Assembly: GCA_021323945.1 (NCBI GenBank)
Contig: JAJPKA010000020.1
Coordinates: 806,001 to 870,000 of the forward strand
DNA: 64,000 nt
Reading direction: 5' to 3'
Source: Pseudomonadota bacterium
GTDB taxonomy: Bacteria > Desulfobacterota > Binatia > Binatales > Binataceae
How positions within the stretch are numbered: the stretch's first letter is position 1; the number at the start of each line of letters is the position of its first letter. A model generated the notes under the pieces. It was not told the DNA's origin. It worked only from the letters and a program-made list of their open reading frames with translations, and ran no database searches. This document shows, in pieces, positions 46,271-53,962 of this stretch. The position numbers and the translations under genes were made by a program.

Positions 46271-47059
46271 TCAGCCCATTAGGCCTCGGGTAGTGCCACC
46301 GTCAATCGATATATTGGTGCCGTGAATAAATGACGCCCGCTCAGAGGCCAGGAATAAGACTAGATCCGCCACTTCTTCTGGCTGGCCCACCCGGCCGAGG
46401 GGCGTTATTCGGCGCCAGGTCTCATCATCGGCTCGAATTGCGCTGCCCGGCTGCAGGGCACCGCGCATCTTGAGAAGACGCTCGGTCAAGATGGGGCCAG
46501 GGTTGACGCCAACTACTCTCACTGCGTACCTTGCGGCCGCATCGGCCAAGGCTTTCGTGAAATGATTTAAGGCAGCGTTGACAGCTCCGCCGGTCATGTA
46601 GTTGGCGGCAGGATTAAGCCCACCAACACCGATGATGTTAATGATCACACCACTCTGCTGACGCTGCATATGGCGCAGGACCTCGCGCGCCATTCTTACA
46701 TAGCCGAAGAACTTTAGCGTCCAATCTTCAATCCAGATGTCGTCGCCGAGCTCAAGGAAATCACCCGGTCGGGCGCTGCCGGCGTTGTTGACGAGGATGT
46801 CGATGCGTCCGAACCGTTCAAGGCACTTGCTCACGACCTGGGTAATCGCGGCGGCTTGCGTGAGATCGGCCGCAATCGCCTCGAGGCGCTGGCGTGCCGA
46901 AAGGTCTGCGGCAGCAACGGTTTCCGCTAGAGCGGTGTGCCCACGAGCGCATATCAGGACCGATGCGCCCTCTTTGAGCAAGGCAAGCGCCGTGGCGCGC
47001 CCGATTCCTTTGCTACCGCCTGTAACGATCGCAATTTTGCCGTCCAGCTTTAGTTCCAT
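46271..47059 (-). CDS. SDR-family protein with altered catalytic Lys
   Basis: A 262-residue SDR-fold protein with TGGSKGIGRA (about 12-21), NNAGSA (about 90) and the cofactor end IHGTNISIDGG. Around the active site it reads NIIGVGGLNPAANYMTGGAVNAALN (in pieces IIGVGG, NYMTGG, AVNAAL): the Tyr is present but the Lys of YxxxK is Gly and the catalytic Ser is not obvious. VVGVNPGPILTERL is characteristic of a subgroup of SDRs seen in acyl-CoA and aromatic degradation contexts. Activity is uncertain. ATG at 47059 was chosen over 47131. It diverges from argS with 185 bases between the starts. Confidence 0.88.
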   Translation of the reverse strand: MELKLDGKIAIVTGGSKGIGRATALALLKEGASVLICARGHTALAETVAAADLSARQRLEAIAADLTQAAAITQVVSKCLERFGRIDILVNNAGSARPGDFLELGDDIWIEDWTLKFFGYVRMAREVLRHMQRQQSGVIINIIGVGGLNPAANYMTGGAVNAALNHFTKALADAAARYAVRVVGVNPGPILTERLLKMRGALQPGSAIRADDETWRRITPLGRVGQPEEVADLVLFLASERASFIHGTNISIDGGTTRGLMG

Positions 47060-47244
47060 TGAGACATGGCCTCGCGACAGACCGGTAGTACATAGGCCGA
47101 CGAAATGCAAATCGGGTTTGACTGCTATCACCGGCAGCCTGAATCTGGCACGATCGGGTTAATTCTGTAGGCTTGTTCGGAGCTGGTCCGGGAGGGCAAC
47201 GAATCAACCCGGGGGTTGCCGATCCGCTGTTGCCTGAATTTTCG

Positions 47245-48906
47245 ATGAAAGAACTGCTGGAATCTCTTTTACGCCGAGGAATCGAAGGCGCCTATCAGTC
47301 GGGCAAACTCAAAACCAAAGACGTTGCGATTGTGCTTGAGGCGCCGCGTGACCCTAGACATGGCGATCTTGCGAACAACGCTCCGCTAGTCCTTGCCAAG
47401 GCCGAAGGCAAGGCCCCGATAACTATTGCGGAAGCCATTCGCGAGCACATGGATCCACCCCCTGAAGTTGAAATCACAATCGCGCGCCCGGGTTTTATCA
47501 ATTTCAGGATGGCGCCGGAGTACTGGCATGCGGAATTGAGGCGCGCTGCTGCCTGTGGTCCCGCTTTTGTCTATCCGCAGATTGGCGCTGGCCGCACTGT
47601 TCAGGTCGAGTTTTTATCGGCTAATCCGACCGGACCGTTGACCGTGGGCCACGGCCGCAACGCAGTGTTGGGCGACACCATCGCCCGCCTGCACTCATCG
47701 ACCGGGTTCCGCGTGACCCGCGAATACTACTTCAACGATGGCGGCCGGCAGATGAAACTGCTGGGACAGTCCGTACACGCACGATACCTCGAAGAACTGG
47801 GGCGCCCGGCTGAGCTGCCCGAGGATGGCTACCAGGGTGAGTACATTCGTGAGGTCGCGCGTTCACTGCGTGCTAGGTACGGCGAAACGCTTGTCAATGA
47901 AGCCCCGGATGCTGAAGTTTTCCGGGTCGCCGCCGTGGAGGAGATCTTCGCAGATATTCGCCATACCTGCGAGCGGCTTGGAATCAGCTTTGACATTTAT
48001 ACCAATGAGCTCGACTTGATCCGTGATGGACGAGTGCAGGCCGCGCTGGACGCGTTACGAGCCCGGGGATTGGTGATCGAGCGCGACGGAGCCCTCTGGC
48101 TCAACGGTGAAGCGCTAAATCTGGTCAACAAAAAGGATCAGGTTCTGGTCCGCTCGACCGGAGAGCCGACTTATCGGACGCCTGACATCGCGTATCATAT
48201 CGATAAGCTGAGGCGCGGCTTTGACGAAATCGTCGATGTATTCGGTGCCGACCATATCGCCGAACATGAAGGGGTGATCGCTGCGCTGAGGGCGCTCGGC
48301 TACGATACCAGGCCGATCCGGGCGGTAATTTACCAGTTCGTGACCCTGACTCGGGGAGGCGCGAAGGTCAAGATGTCGACGCGGAGAGCCACTTACGTGA
48401 CGCTCGACGAGTTGATAGACGAAGTGGGCTCCGATGTCGTGCGATTCTTTTTTCTGTTCCGAAAGCATGATAGCCACTTAGACTTTGATCTTGATCTGGC
48501 CAAACGCCAAGCACCGGAGAATCCCGTCTTTTATGTGCAGTACGCCCATGCCCGTCTCGCCAGCGTCTTTCGCGAGGCCGACAAAGCCGGACTTGGCGTT
48601 GCCGACGCGGGGACGGTCAAGCTCGAGCTCCTCTCGAAAGAGGAGCTTGCGCTGGCCAAGAAAGCACTCGGTATCACCGAGGTGGTGGAGGAAGCGGTGG
48701 TGGCCCTTGAACCTCACCGGATCCCGTTTTACCTGCTGGAATTGGCTGGTGATTTCCATCGCTACTATAACAAGCCGGCAAACCGTATAATCGACCCGCA
48801 GCAGCGTGACTTGAGCCTGGCGCGGCTGTTCTTGGCGCGCGTGCTGCAATATTCGATTGCGGGTGGCTTACAGTTGTTAGGCGTGACCGCGCCTGAGCGA
48901 ATGTAA
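47245..48906 (+). CDS. argS: Arginyl-tRNA synthetase
   Basis: A class I synthetase of 553 residues charging tRNA-Arg. An N-terminal additional domain (about 1-110) carries GDLANNAPLVLAK. The HIGH-type motif is SANPTGPLTVGHGRNAV (about 130), and the catalytic domain has EYYFNDGGRQM (about 160). The KMSKS equivalent is KMSTRRATYV (about 378), a degenerate form usual in ArgRS, and the anticodon-binding domain ends in LLGVTAPERM. ATG at 47245 begins MKELLESLLRRG; an upstream frame start adds 24 unrelated residues. It is followed after 29 bases by a SPOR protein on the same strand. Confidence 0.97.
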   Translation: MKELLESLLRRGIEGAYQSGKLKTKDVAIVLEAPRDPRHGDLANNAPLVLAKAEGKAPITIAEAIREHMDPPPEVEITIARPGFINFRMAPEYWHAELRRAAACGPAFVYPQIGAGRTVQVEFLSANPTGPLTVGHGRNAVLGDTIARLHSSTGFRVTREYYFNDGGRQMKLLGQSVHARYLEELGRPAELPEDGYQGEYIREVARSLRARYGETLVNEAPDAEVFRVAAVEEIFADIRHTCERLGISFDIYTNELDLIRDGRVQAALDALRARGLVIERDGALWLNGEALNLVNKKDQVLVRSTGEPTYRTPDIAYHIDKLRRGFDEIVDVFGADHIAEHEGVIAALRALGYDTRPIRAVIYQFVTLTRGGAKVKMSTRRATYVTLDELIDEVGSDVVRFFFLFRKHDSHLDFDLDLAKRQAPENPVFYVQYAHARLASVFREADKAGLGVADAGTVKLELLSKEELALAKKALGITEVVEEAVVALEPHRIPFYLLELAGDFHRYYNKPANRIIDPQQRDLSLARLFLARVLQYSIAGGLQLLGVTAPERM

Positions 48907-48935
48907 CGCAATTTATAGTTGTTAAAGAGGCTCGC

Positions 48936-49739
48936 ATGCGGTTTGAAGTCAAAGCTGGCGGTATTGCCGCAATCGTTGTCGCCATGACCTTGCTGTCAGG
49001 TGCGGTGTTCGTCCTTGGGCTGCTGGCTGGTTATGACGTTGGGCGCCAGGCACAGATTGATACCGCCCAACTTGCTACGAGCTATCCGTTGCCGCCGGCG
49101 GCTACCTCTTCGCAGGCGTCAAATCAGTCCCTGGAGGGCGGCGCCAGCTCTATGCCGCAACCATCGTCCGTAGCCAACTCGTCTGGTGCAGGGACCACCA
49201 GTGTGACCGCGCTGGCCGACGACAACTCAGTTGCTAAACGGCCAAATCCCGCGCCAATATCCAACTCGAGCAGCGTTTCGGGGCCGAATCGTCTTGTTAC
49301 TGCTTCAACTTCGGGACGGTCCACGACTTCTCGCTCATCGGCAACCGATGCCGGTTCAACTTCAGGCCCAAATTCCGAGGCTGGCGATGAGTCCGGCGAC
49401 TCGTCGGAAGCCGCTGGTGCGTCTGGCCGCAAAGTTGCCGCGACCGAATCGCACCGCCGCAAGCCGTACAATATTGAGATCGAAGCCGCGATGGACATCG
49501 CGGGCGCGGATCAGATGATGGAGCGCTTACAGAAACTTGGATACAGCTCGCATCTGGTACCCACCGAAATCGACGGTCAGCGCTGGTACAAGGTTGAGGT
49601 CGGACCCTACGCTACCGCCGAAGAGGCGTCCGCCGCGGAGGCTGAGCTGCGCCAGCGCTATGACGCGACTTACGGTGGAGTTGGCCGCCGAAGCGTCGCC
49701 GGCTCGCAAAACAGTGCCTCTGAAGATTCGGAAGAATGA
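48936..49739 (+). CDS. SPOR-domain envelope protein
   Basis: A 267-residue bitopic inner-membrane protein. One transmembrane helix is at about residues 9-30 (GIAAIVVAMTLLSGAVFVLG), followed by a long Ser/Thr/Pro/Gly-rich linker of about 140 residues and a C-terminal SPOR domain (RRKPYNIEIEAAMDI, LQKLGYSSHLVPTEIDG, QRWYKVEVGPYATAEEA). SPOR domains bind denuded glycan strands at the division septum, so the protein probably localises to septal peptidoglycan. It follows argS by 29 bases, and AGAGG lies before the ATG. Pairing with argS is common in deltaproteobacteria, from memory. Confidence 0.88.
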   Translation: MRFEVKAGGIAAIVVAMTLLSGAVFVLGLLAGYDVGRQAQIDTAQLATSYPLPPAATSSQASNQSLEGGASSMPQPSSVANSSGAGTTSVTALADDNSVAKRPNPAPISNSSSVSGPNRLVTASTSGRSTTSRSSATDAGSTSGPNSEAGDESGDSSEAAGASGRKVAATESHRRKPYNIEIEAAMDIAGADQMMERLQKLGYSSHLVPTEIDGQRWYKVEVGPYATAEEASAAEAELRQRYDATYGGVGRRSVAGSQNSASEDSEE

Positions 49740-50245
49740 ACAATGGCGTTCTTATGCTCTCTGACAGTCTGTCCCGATCGTGGATGATGATCTCAGTGGC
49801 AGACCTCCAGTCGCCGCTAGTCGCCTAATAGTGCGCCGATCGCCGAGGCGATTGAGTAATCCCCCGGGGTCAACGTCCCTGTCCGAACCGTGGCGTTCGA
49901 TCTATCGTGCGCTAACGGGTGTTGAGTTCGCCGTCTGGAACTTGCGAGATCGTGCAAATCTCCCCAGGAGTTCGACGATCAACTCGTCAAGCAGGCATTC
50001 CTCCCCCGTCGCGCTAACCATCTGGCGAGTGCTGTCCTCGCGGGTCCGAAATTGCCGGAATTTGCCCATCTCCGCTGAAGTCCGGCTTGGTCGTAGCAGG
50101 CACCGGCCATCAACGCGGCGAATGTTCGAGCCGTATTCCAGGCGGTGCTCGTACTGAACAAGAGCCGGCGTCCCGCGAGCGCGTTATTCTTGACTTGCTC
50201 TTAGCCTTCGAAGAGCCAACGCATCGCGAAGCCGAGTCGGGAAAA
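49740..50245. other. Gap between the SPOR gene and the EthD gene
   Basis: The SPOR gene and the EthD gene converge on these 506 bases. One minus-strand frame (49902-50069, listed separately) has protein-like sequence. The plus-strand frame 49780-50157 is arginine- and serine-rich and looks like a shadow. No terminator hairpin was identified. Confidence 0.4.
49902..50069 (-). CDS. Possible short protein or gene remnant downstream of the EthD gene
   Basis: A 55-codon frame from ATG (50069) to TAG. It is protein-like: MGKFRQFRTREDSTRQ, then an acidic hydrophobic helix (CLLDELIVELLGRFARS) and a short tail. The frame stays open for 38 more codons upstream (to about 50183) with equally plausible sequence (YEHRLEYGSNIRRVDG) but offers no ATG, GTG or TTG, which would fit a truncated gene. 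No family is recognised. It lies on the same strand as, and downstream of, the EthD gene. Confidence 0.33.
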   Translation of the reverse strand: MGKFRQFRTREDSTRQMVSATGEECLLDELIVELLGRFARSRKFQTANSTPVSAR

Positions 50246-51028
50246 TCAGCGCCGATCTACGAAGACGCGTTCTTTTGCCAGCCAGATTGCGGAATTCGCG
50301 AAGTCGATGAACCGAGCCTCGTCCTCGATCGCGATTTCGATCGCACGCTTGCCTTCAGGTGTACTACCGGCCAGCGCGAGATCGGAGCGATCGAACCAGG
50401 CCTCAGCATGTCCAATGTACGGTGCGACCTTGGTTCCGCGGCTATCGCGCAACTGTTGCTCGAGTTCATCCTCGAATCTGTGGACCTGTACATAGCGCCG
50501 AATGCGCATGGCAGATGCTATACCCCGAATGGTTGGACCGTGGCTGGTTCGCCAATAGAGCTGCGCCTGGTCCATTGTCATGTTTGATGGAGAGCGGAGA
50601 CAGAAAAAAAGCTTGACCAGCGAGCTGTGTTCACGTGCTACCAACTCCTCAGGCACCGGGTTTACCTGAGGATACTCATATGCCAACCACAGAGGCGAAT
50701 TAGGCAGATCTATAAATTTAGTCTCGTCCTCGAGCAACTCGCGTCCCGCAGCTTGACCGGCATCGCTGTTTAAACCGGCCACGAGTGCTTCGCGGCTAGT
50801 CCACCACAATTCAGCGACTCCGTCGTAAGCCGACTCCATGCGGCCACGTGAATTCGCTAGTTGCTGGTTCGCGGGATCATCAAGCGTATGAACTTGAATA
50901 TATCGCAGGATACTGAGTGTTGTAGCATGCTTGGCGACGAGTGGCCCATGCACCGTGCGCCAATAGTCTTGAAATTCAGCCCGCGACATGCCCGGTTTGC
51001 GCCGTAGCAGATAGGTTAGACGAATCAT
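50246..51028 (-). CDS. Tandem EthD-domain protein
   Basis: A 260-residue protein built of two copies of the EthD (dimeric alpha-beta barrel) domain. Repeat one starts at MIRLTYLLRRKPGMS with DYWRTVHGP (about 21-29) and RYIQVH; repeat two starts near residue 138 with LVKLFFCLRSPSNMT, LYWRTSHGP and RYVQVH. Each ends in an acidic DE-x-x-FIDL/F-NSP/A-x-WLA element, so an internal duplication is certain. EthD proteins accompany cytochrome P450 ether degradation and other oxidations, and related folds bind heme or aromatic substrates. Here the partner upstream is a Rieske protein, 89 bases away on the same strand. ATG at 51028 was chosen because GAGGCA precedes it. Confidence 0.87.
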   Translation of the reverse strand: MIRLTYLLRRKPGMSRAEFQDYWRTVHGPLVAKHATTLSILRYIQVHTLDDPANQQLANSRGRMESAYDGVAELWWTSREALVAGLNSDAGQAAGRELLEDETKFIDLPNSPLWLAYEYPQVNPVPEELVAREHSSLVKLFFCLRSPSNMTMDQAQLYWRTSHGPTIRGIASAMRIRRYVQVHRFEDELEQQLRDSRGTKVAPYIGHAEAWFDRSDLALAGSTPEGKRAIEIAIEDEARFIDFANSAIWLAKERVFVDRR

Positions 51029-51117
51029 GCTGTTGCCTCGCTTCCAAGTTGATCTTTGCTTTGTAATCTGCCGCGCTGAGCGCAGCTCCGGAGAAAGCAA
51101 AGTTTGACCACTGCGGC

Positions 51118-51942
51118 CTAGGGTTCTGGAATGAACTCGACTAACGCATTTGCAGCCTCGTCGATTCTGACTTGCGGCGCAGCCGGCAACCTCAGCTTTG
51201 CGCCGCTCACACAGCGTCCCGTGAGAATGTCATACCGATAGCCGTGCCACGGACACTCGACAATACCATCGCAAACCTCAGACTCAGCGAGTGACCCCAG
51301 CATGTGGGGGCACAGTGTTGCATAGGCAACTAGTTTCCCATGGTGTTCGACGATCCGATAGGTCCGGCCGTTGCAATCCAGAGTAAAAGGGACTCGTGCT
51401 CGAACCTCCGCCAAGGGCCCCAGCACGATGGAAGCTCTTTTTTTGTGCATCTGCTTGTCAAGAAGGTCCAGCTGTAATTGCCGCTCGGACATCATCCTGA
51501 CGTCTTCATCGTAGAGTCTTGAATAGAGCTTGGTATAGAAGCGTGCCAGCTCACCTCGTCGGCCCTGCTCTACTCCCGGGACAAAGAAATCTACGACCAC
51601 CAACGTGGCGTTCTCGCTGATGGAAAACGCGTGGGTCCACACCTCGGTTCCCTTTCCAGGACCATCGAGCGTGGTGGTGATCCATCGCCGCAATTCGGGC
51701 TCGAGGCGGAGCTCGATAACTATACCGCGATTCTCCTTATACGGATGCGGCCAAACACGGGCTCGAAAACCCCACGCTCCCGCGTCATGGCATTCGATTC
51801 GAGCGAAGCTACTTCGATGAAGGAAAGGAAGATGTTCCCAGTCGATAGCGTTTTCGTACAGTCGCTGGATGCTGACGGGTAGTTCGCGCCGATAGGTACC
51901 GACATGTGGCACCTTCCGGTCTGCATATGAATCGCTGCTCAT
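51118..51942 (-). CDS. Rieske protein with oxygenase-like N-terminus and C-terminal Rieske domain
   Basis: A 274-residue protein. The C-terminal Rieske [2Fe-2S] site is complete: C211 and H213 in TLCPHMLG, and C230 and H233 in VECPWHGYRYD. The N-terminal part begins with YENAIDWEHLPFLHRSSF (about 29-46), matching the mononuclear-iron motif of Rieske oxygenases (D34, H37, H42). DEDVRMMSERQ at about 145 resembles the segment with the third carboxylate ligand. In canonical Rieske oxygenases the Rieske domain comes first, so the order is reversed here. The protein is shorter than usual oxygenase alpha subunits (about 420). ATG at 51942. Likely an oxidation of an unknown hydrophobic substrate with the EthD partner. 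Confidence 0.83.
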   Translation of the reverse strand: MSSDSYADRKVPHVGTYRRELPVSIQRLYENAIDWEHLPFLHRSSFARIECHDAGAWGFRARVWPHPYKENRGIVIELRLEPELRRWITTTLDGPGKGTEVWTHAFSISENATLVVVDFFVPGVEQGRRGELARFYTKLYSRLYDEDVRMMSERQLQLDLLDKQMHKKRASIVLGPLAEVRARVPFTLDCNGRTYRIVEHHGKLVAYATLCPHMLGSLAESEVCDGIVECPWHGYRYDILTGRCVSGAKLRLPAAPQVRIDEAANALVEFIPEP

Positions 51943-52554
51943 ACAACCCTACCAGTGTGAACAGGACCTAAATTTCGAACTTATCGAGAGGCACGCTCGC
52001 TTTTGGCAGCAAGTATCGCAAAAACCGTACAGTCATTTGTGGGTAAAAGATTTTACACGGTTCAAAATCGCCGATGTGTGGGTCGGTGTCAAATTAAGCG
52101 TTCGTTTGACCTAGGACAAAAAGTTACAGAGTGTCGGATAGTTGCACATCTCTTTTCATCTTTGAGCGCAGTCAGGCTCGTGATAGCCCTGCGCACATCT
52201 AAAGTCAAAGATAGAGCAGCAAGATAAAGCTGGGCAGAACAGTTCGAGGCCCGCGACCACCTCGATGGTATCGAACTTGCGACCTGACTAGCGCTCATAT
52301 AGGGCCTGGAAAAGCGGATTTTCCGATTGTGCTCGCCCCAGTCTTGTCGATCGTCTCCGGGTCTAGCCTTGAGTCCCTCGGAGATTTTGAACGTGCATGA
52401 AACAGATTTGCGCAAAAGGAATGAATCGATTGAGTTCCTGGGATATCTCAGGCTAACGTTCGGAACGCTTAGTATCCAAGCACGGCCATTCAATCGCCCT
52501 GCTATAAACCATCGCGCATCAGATTAGCCGGTATCGGCTGTGAGACAAACTTCA
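51943..52554. other. Long non-coding gap upstream of the Rieske gene
   Basis: A stretch of 612 bases separating divergent genes, somewhat richer in A+T than the flanks. Short frames on both strands have no ribosome-binding sites and no recognisable products. A small perfect inverted repeat GGAAAA/TTTTCC occurs at 52308-52324. The promoters of the Rieske gene and of the DUF3309-like gene must be here but are not obvious. Confidence 0.4.
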
Positions 52555-52707
52555 ATGAACCTGCTTCTTCTGATCATCGTCCTTATGCTTCTTGTAGCCG
52601 CTCTGCCAACATGGCCGTACAGTTCAGGTTGGGGATACTATCCGAGTGGCGGTGTAGGGCTCGTGCTGATCGTTTTGATTATTCTTCTGCTGCTCGGCCG
52701 AATTTAA
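52555..52707 (+). CDS. DUF3309-like 50-residue membrane protein
   Basis: A 50-residue protein with two hydrophobic helices: MNLLLLIIVLMLLVAALPTW at the start, a central YSSGWGYYPSGG hairpin with glycines and tyrosines, and GLVLIVLIILLLLGRI at the end. This is the pattern of the DUF3309 family of small membrane proteins found in many proteobacteria. The ATG at 52555 follows GAGACAAACTTCA, a weak ribosome-binding site. It lies 86 bases before an RlpA-like gene on the same strand. The function is unknown; an envelope role is inferred. Confidence 0.8.
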   Translation: MNLLLLIIVLMLLVAALPTWPYSSGWGYYPSGGVGLVLIVLIILLLLGRI

Positions 52708-52793
52708 ATTTTCTTGCGCGACTTTTGCCGCCTGCTTCGAGTTTTTCAACGCGATGCCTTCTTGCGGCTACCACTCCAACAAAGGTGAACAGC

Positions 52794-53270
52794 ATGAGAT
52801 ACCTTCACGCGAGAGCTCGGATATACCTGGTGGTTGCATGCATGCTGCTCGGTGGTGTTCTGAGCGGGGCACCCGCATTGCTTGCCGAATCGAATTCTAC
52901 AACGACTCCTCGGGTTCGGGTTGGTAAGACGTTGACAGGTGCGGCGACCGTGTATCCCGATCTGTTGAATGGCCACAAGACAACGAGCGGCGAGACATTT
53001 CACCAGACCGGCCATACGGCCGCGTCCAATTCCATTCCGCTCCAGAGTCGGGTGAAGGTAACCAATCTTGAAAACGGAAAAAGCACCGACGTCAAAGTCA
53101 ACGACCGCGGCCCTAAGCTAGGCAAGCATAAAATTGATTTGTCTAAAAAGGCCGCTCATGAAATCGGCCTGACCGCCAAGCAGGGTAAGGTGCCGGTGGC
53201 TGTCCAGGTCACTGGCGCAGAGTCCCACACCACTAAGGCATCGACCGCGCCCGAAAGGATGGTTCCATAA
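52794..53270 (+). CDS. RlpA-like double-psi beta-barrel protein
   Basis: A 158-residue secreted protein. The signal peptide is YLVVACMLLGGVLSGAPALLA (in part), with cleavage near LLA-ES. The mature part is a single RlpA-type double-psi beta-barrel: GAATVYPDLLNG, HKTTSGETF, RVKVTNLENGKSTDV, VNDRGPKLG and KIDLSKKAAHEIG. The conserved Asp of NDRGP is present, but the TAAH of active lytic transglycosylase RlpA is TAAS, so cleavage of glycan strands is uncertain. No lipobox and no SPOR domain are present, unlike full RlpA. ATG at 52794 was chosen because an earlier start has no signal peptide. Confidence 0.85.
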   Translation: MRYLHARARIYLVVACMLLGGVLSGAPALLAESNSTTTPRVRVGKTLTGAATVYPDLLNGHKTTSGETFHQTGHTAASNSIPLQSRVKVTNLENGKSTDVKVNDRGPKLGKHKIDLSKKAAHEIGLTAKQGKVPVAVQVTGAESHTTKASTAPERMVP

Positions 53271-53649
53271 AAGCTTAAACAACTGCGACCTTAACCGCGC
53301 GAGACACTGATCGAGCCTCCCGGTATGCCAACTGTCAGCAGTTCACAACAGCCATAACGGATGCCGCGCCCGCGGTTTCCGGTCCAAAGATTAACTGGAG
53401 AGCTCAGCGCGGCGGCAGATCGATCCGAGCAATCGAACCAAGCGCGCAGCATGACAGACTATGCCAGCGTGTTAACCCATGCGGCGTCGCCCGTTTTTAG
53501 CAGCAGAGCCTGGCGCTGACGCTGGCCACAAAATCCGAACTGTTTCAACATTCCGCGCTAGGTCTCGCGCAACTACTCGGGATTCTCCCCGGTCTTTTGC
53601 TTTCCTTCGGATGACGTAAGGAGGCGGCTATCAGGGGACGGCGAAGCAG
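53271..53649. other. Gap between the RlpA-like gene and tRNA-Cys
   Basis: These 379 bases show no frame worth reporting and no hairpin that I could support as a terminator. Small inverted stretches occur, but none has a long stem. It separates the plus-strand RlpA-like gene from the minus-strand tRNA. Confidence 0.4.
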
Positions 53650-53725
53650 TGGAGGCGGCGAGCGGATTCGAACCGCTGCATCGAGGTTTTGCAGACCTCT
53701 CCCTTAGCCACTTGGGTACGCCGCC
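53650..53725 (-). tRNA. tRNA-Cys (anticodon GCA)
   Basis: On the minus strand this is a 76-base cloverleaf. The acceptor GGCGGCG pairs with CGCCGCC, the D-arm is CCCA-AGTGGCTA-AGGG with one mismatch, and the anticodon arm GAGGT/ACCTC encloses CTGCAAA with anticodon GCA. The T-arm is AGCGG-TTCGAAT-CCGCT, the discriminator is T, and CCA is encoded at 53650-53652. It stands alone between genes. Confidence 0.96.
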
Positions 53726-53962
53726 CCTGTCAAAATCACCTTAGCATGGCGCACTTTAATGCGACAGTCAGAAGCCTGGATACTTTCGGCTTCAACCGCC
53801 CGCCCGATGATGCAGCCTTAACCCAATGAAGATTATTGGCAAACTTTAACGGACGATCAGCTGCGGCGCTTGGTTGGGATTGATTTGAGCCCCCGTGCCG
53901 GGGCAGACATAATCGGGATGCCATGTTTGCCTGCAACGTTACGAGCATTTTAGGAGCTGCCT

